DNA of 64,000 nucleotides from the NCBI GenBank assembly GCA_964406795.1, contig CAYOTA010000001.1:1-64000 (forward strand). Direction: 5' to 3'. The DNA comes from JAGORM01 sp964406795 (GTDB lineage Bacteria > Patescibacteriota > Microgenomatia > Levybacterales > GWA1-39-11). The position numbers and the translations under genes are program-made. Below, piece after piece: positions 61,616 through 64,000 of this stretch. The stretch's first letter is position 1; every line of letters starts with the position of its first letter. The notes beneath the pieces were generated by a model. That model made no database searches and had not been told where the DNA came from. It saw nothing but the letters and a program-made list of their open reading frames with translations.

Positions 61616-62170
61616 TTACATTCCAAGATCGACAAGGATGTTTTTATTGCTATAGAAACTCGCATTGTATTGAAGTTTTAGACCTATAGCTGTTGTTGGT
61701 ACTTCAAATCCAACCCAATCTGTTTTCTTAGCATTGGCAATCAATGCTCCATCCAGACCTAAAGATCCTGCGTTTTGCATTCTCTTTCCTGTTACAGCAA
61801 CTTGGTACTGATTATTGTCACTATCTATGACAAACATCTGACCCAAGGTCGTTATGTACTCTTGATTTGATCCTGTGTTCTCAATTGTCATGTTTACATC
61901 AATCCAATGATTAACCTCTGATGGTTTTGTAAATTGACCAGCAGTTGAAGTTTCTACCTTATTTACAGTCAGGATAATATCTCCCATTTGTACCTTGTCT
62001 CCAACTTTATACGTTTCTTGAGTTGGTTGATTATTTTCAGTTGTAGTTTTTGTAGCAGTAGTATCAGAATTTGATCCTACCTTTTTACTACCACTTCCCA
62101 TACTTCCAATAACACCAATCACTATAATGACTAATAAAGCGATTCCTCCCCATTTAAGTAATTTCTTCAT
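61616..62170 (-). CDS. DUF4352-type membrane-anchored protein
   Basis: A 184-residue protein with a hydrophobic anchor (about 8-25, GGIALLVIIVIGVIGSM), a Ser/Thr-rich linker (28-52) and an immunoglobulin-like DUF4352 domain. The core segments are YKVGDKVQMGDIILTVNKVE, NHWIDVNMTIENTGSNQEYI and DWVGFEVPTTA. There is no Cys lipobox, so it is probably a membrane-anchored surface protein. A strong AAAGGAGGTG Shine-Dalgarno (62184-62175) precedes the ATG, and a TTGACT / TAATAT promoter lies 33 bp upstream. Such proteins occur on phages, plasmids and surface loci; its role here is unclear. Confidence 0.82.
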   Translation of the reverse strand: MKKLLKWGGIALLVIIVIGVIGSMGSGSKKVGSNSDTTATKTTTENNQPTQETYKVGDKVQMGDIILTVNKVETSTAGQFTKPSEVNHWIDVNMTIENTGSNQEYITTLGQMFVIDSDNNQYQVAVTGKRMQNAGSLGLDGALIANAKKTDWVGFEVPTTAIGLKLQYNASFYSNKNILVDLGM

Positions 62171-62202
62171 ATTCCACCTCCTTTCTTATGGCTATTGATG
62201 AC

Positions 62203-62231
62203 ATATTACTTATATTTAAGCACAAAGTCAA
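62203..62231 (-). promoter_or_regulatory. Promoter for the DUF4352 gene
   Basis: TTGACT (62231-62226), a 17-bp spacer, then TAATAT (62208-62203), followed by a strong Shine-Dalgarno at 62184-62175 and the ATG at 62170. It is divergent from the XRE gene. Confidence 0.6.
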
Positions 62232-62241
62232 GGCTAAATAA

Positions 62242-62254
62242 AGCGTCAGACGCT
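62242..62254. promoter_or_regulatory. Palindrome between DUF4352 and XRE genes
   Basis: AGCGTC-A-GACGCT is a perfect inverted repeat in an otherwise A+T-rich stretch, 11 bp upstream of the -35 box of the DUF4352 promoter. It is a good candidate operator for the XRE protein encoded next to it. Confidence 0.45.
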
Positions 62255-62305
62255 ATACAATTATTCTTCCATTTTAACTACCTTTATATAGTGAGAACTT
62301 ACAAA

Positions 62306-62500
62306 GTGAATGAAAAATTAGGTAAGAGGATTAGGAGAGCTAGAAAAGATAGGAAAATTACCCAAGAGGAGCTAGCTGATAGGGTGGATCTCCACTACAC
62401 AACCATAAGTAGGATTGAAAGAGGTATAAGTAATCCTCCCGTTCAAACTGTCAGCAAGATTGCGAAAGCGTTAAAAGTTTCTTTATCAGACCTCTTCTAG
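62306..62500 (+). CDS. XRE family helix-turn-helix regulator
   Basis: A compact 64-residue protein, essentially only the HTH domain: LGKRIRRARKDRKITQEELA then VDLHYTTISRIERGISNPPV and IAKALKVSLSDLF. I chose the GTG at 62306, since the N-terminal residues from there match the family. A GTG at 62291 is an alternative. A longer in-frame ATG at 62195 would add about 35 atypical residues. A 13-bp palindrome lies 52 bp upstream. The gene ends 11 bp from the convergent terminase stop. Small XRE proteins like this occur on phages and mobile elements. Confidence 0.82.
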   Translation: MNEKLGKRIRRARKDRKITQEELADRVDLHYTTISRIERGISNPPVQTVSKIAKALKVSLSDLF

Positions 62501-62511
62501 CTTTTTCTAAC

Positions 62512-64000
62512 TTAGAATTTCATATCCATAGTAAAAAATGGAGTTGACATATCAACCCTCTCTCCCGCAAAATCTACGTAAATAGGGCCACTCGGTTCGG
62601 AATTTTCCCAGTTAGTTTTGTAATATGGCCTGTCGCTTTCGATTGATTTTATTATCAATGTGGAAAATCCATCTGCTAAATCCTCGTGCTTTTCAATACC
62701 AAAATTAGTAATCTGTGAAATTAGTTCTGCTGCTCCATAGCGTGGGAATAATACTTTTCCACTTTTAATGTATGGTGTTGTAATACTTAACCTTGCGCTC
62801 TTGTCTAGACCATTCACGCTTACCGGCTCTGCGAATAATTTCTCAACAATTAGTTGCTGAACGACTGCTAATTGGTAGGCAACATTCTCGACAAAGATAA
62901 TTGGCTGTCTTTTAAACTCTAATTGCATACGAGTGCTCATTTTTTTAATTTCATCGATTGTTTGTGGGTAAGTTAATCTCTTGTTAACAATATAAGGCAA
63001 GATGTATATCTGAAGGGTTTCACCATAGCCAACAATGTAGGCCGGGACTAGCGTTGTAAAATCTGCTGTAGTTTTCTGAGAAATCGCCAGATCCACTCCA
63101 ACAGCGAGCAACCGGGGTGGATCTTCTCTGATATCCGGAAGACTATCGTAAAACTGAATCCATTCTTTTTTTACAACCCTATCCTCGTCAGCGATAATCT
63201 TTAGAAGATACTCGCGAAACCAAGCTGATTCATTTGGAACTTTACTTTTTAATTGTTCTATCTCAACAAGGGAAGGGAATTTTGACTTCCAGAGAATATT
63301 ATTTTTATCATCAAGTAATGGATACTCGCGATATTCCCCATCCATCGTACCGTTAATCAAGCTCTCTTTGACACGCATCATTAGGGAATCTTCATGCAAC
63401 ATATTCCCAACGCAAATTAGTTTTGTACCACTATCTCCTATAGGAATTACCTCTCCTGTCAGCCAATTCCAAATTTTATCCCGTCCTTCCTTTGTTTTGA
63501 CAGTTTCCAGATCCTCCACGTCATCAAGAACTGTTAGGTCAGGACGGTACTGCCTATGCCTTAGTCCTCGGATACTCTCACTTGCTGAAATTGCAGTTAT
63601 GCGACTCCCGTACTGGGAAATAACCAAAGAGTTTGCTCTCCACTCATCAGCCACTTCACTAAATGGTCCAAAATCTTTAATGAGTAATTCATTTGATTCA
63701 AATTCCTGTTTTATGTTTGCAAGGATTTGTCTAGACAGTCCTTGAGTTTGACTTACTAACAAAATGTACTTTTTTGAAAGCATTCCAATCATTGCCCAAA
63801 TGGGATAAGAAAGTGTCGCAATGGTTGATTTTGCGGATCCACGGAAGGCTACAATTCCGACCGTCATTACGTCCTGGTCTTCAAGGAGAGCAAACATTTC
63901 TTTGTGAAAATCTGCTGTTGGGTAAAGGATGTAATGACTGAAATAGGTATGGAAAAACCAAAAAAAGCTTTTCTTAACTAGGGCTTTCCGAAAAGTTTGA
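62512..64000 (-). CDS. Phage terminase large subunit (5' end outside the window)
   Basis: An open frame of 495 codons that runs off the right edge, so the start is not visible. The first visible residues (LYPTADFHKEMFALLEDQD) resemble TerL N-termini. The ATPase domain has a P-loop variant FRGSAKST (residues 52-59 counted from the edge) and Walker B LTVLDDVED with the preceding SESIRGLRHRQYRPD. The nuclease domain has the acidic GVDLA motif, FVENVAYQLAVVQQL and a late HEDLADGFSTLI. This packages phage DNA into capsids. No portal or capsid gene is seen in the window. Its G+C content is not obviously different from that of its neighbours. Confidence 0.85.
   Translation of the reverse strand, partial: QTFRKALVKKSFFWFFHTYFSHYILYPTADFHKEMFALLEDQDVMTVGIVAFRGSAKSTIATLSYPIWAMIGMLSKKYILLVSQTQGLSRQILANIKQEFESNELLIKDFGPFSEVADEWRANSLVISQYGSRITAISASESIRGLRHRQYRPDLTVLDDVEDLETVKTKEGRDKIWNWLTGEVIPIGDSGTKLICVGNMLHEDSLMMRVKESLINGTMDGEYREYPLLDDKNNILWKSKFPSLVEIEQLKSKVPNESAWFREYLLKIIADEDRVVKKEWIQFYDSLPDIREDPPRLLAVGVDLAISQKTTADFTTLVPAYIVGYGETLQIYILPYIVNKRLTYPQTIDEIKKMSTRMQLEFKRQPIIFVENVAYQLAVVQQLIVEKLFAEPVSVNGLDKSARLSITTPYIKSGKVLFPRYGAAELISQITNFGIEKHEDLADGFSTLIIKSIESDRPYYKTNWENSEPSGPIYVDFAGERVDMSTPFFTMDMKF

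Noticed and set aside
62195..62305. Longer XRE protein starting at 62195
   Set aside because: The added residues do not resemble an HTH N-terminus and would span the palindrome and likely promoter region.
1..64000. CRISPR arrays, rRNA genes and insertion sequences
   Set aside because: No regular spaced repeats, no rRNA-like sequence and no transposase were seen on either strand.
52593..64000. Calling the right third a complete prophage
   Set aside because: Only a recombinase, an XRE gene and a terminase support it; no capsid, portal or tail gene is visible and most cargo is of bacterial type.
1..64000. Alternative genetic code with TGA as sense, as in some CPR lineages
   Set aside because: Many genes end at TGA, including several ATGA overlaps, and no gene needs read-through.

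Overview
The window looks like a chromosome segment from a Candidate Phyla Radiation bacterium, most likely Microgenomates (OP11)-like. The sequence is A+T rich, uses the standard bacterial code with TGA as stop, and packs genes with ATGA overlaps. It carries DUF5652- and DUF5667-type proteins and many PTPS-related, YfhO-like and GT39-like membrane proteins, and one gene holds an in-frame palindrome encoding a PAGKQG peptide. The lineage is an inference from this gene content; no rRNA or ribosomal protein is present to fix it.

Region A (1-49350, almost entirely minus strand) is a roughly 49 kb surface-glycan locus. It has nine GT2 and three GT4 cytoplasmic glycosyltransferases, two Wzx/MATE-type flippases, galE, one or two methyltransferases, a DUF5667 exported protein and about twenty polytopic GT-C-type candidates. 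The GT-C set comprises GT39/ArnT-like, PTPS-related, YfhO-like, PIG-V-like and MptB-like proteins and one unassigned protein; a further GT39-like gene lies at 50301-51878. The simplest model is that soluble GT2 enzymes of the DPM1 type charge polyprenyl phosphate with single sugars. The flippases move lipid-linked sugars outward, and the GT-C enzymes transfer them to surface polymers or proteins. Several internal promoters suggest more than one transcription unit. A small pocket at 25.9-26.9 kb holds three short membrane-protein genes.

Region B (49373-52592) contains trhO (tRNA uridine hydroxylase) on the plus strand, then a GT39-like gene and a small membrane protein on the minus strand. A tRNA-Glu(CTC) follows, preceded by its own promoter and a well-folded leader. 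The 390 bases between the small protein and the recombinase hold the promoters, leader, tRNA and a terminator, and no protein gene.

Region C (52593-64000) looks like an accessory island. A large serine recombinase lies beside the tRNA, downstream of a small membrane protein and an HxlR regulator. Divergent from HxlR is a tight four-gene operon (NAD(P)H-binding protein, LUD protein, second NAD(P)H-binding protein, conserved membrane protein) that fits a redox or electrophile response. Next comes a minus-strand MarR - HlyD adaptor - ABC ATPase - MacB permease - K+ channel operon. A nearly identical operator-promoter precedes MarR and the adjacent 108-residue gene. The right end has a DUF4352 lipoprotein-like gene, an XRE regulator and a phage terminase large subunit that runs off the window, so the edge of a prophage or mobile element may lie here.
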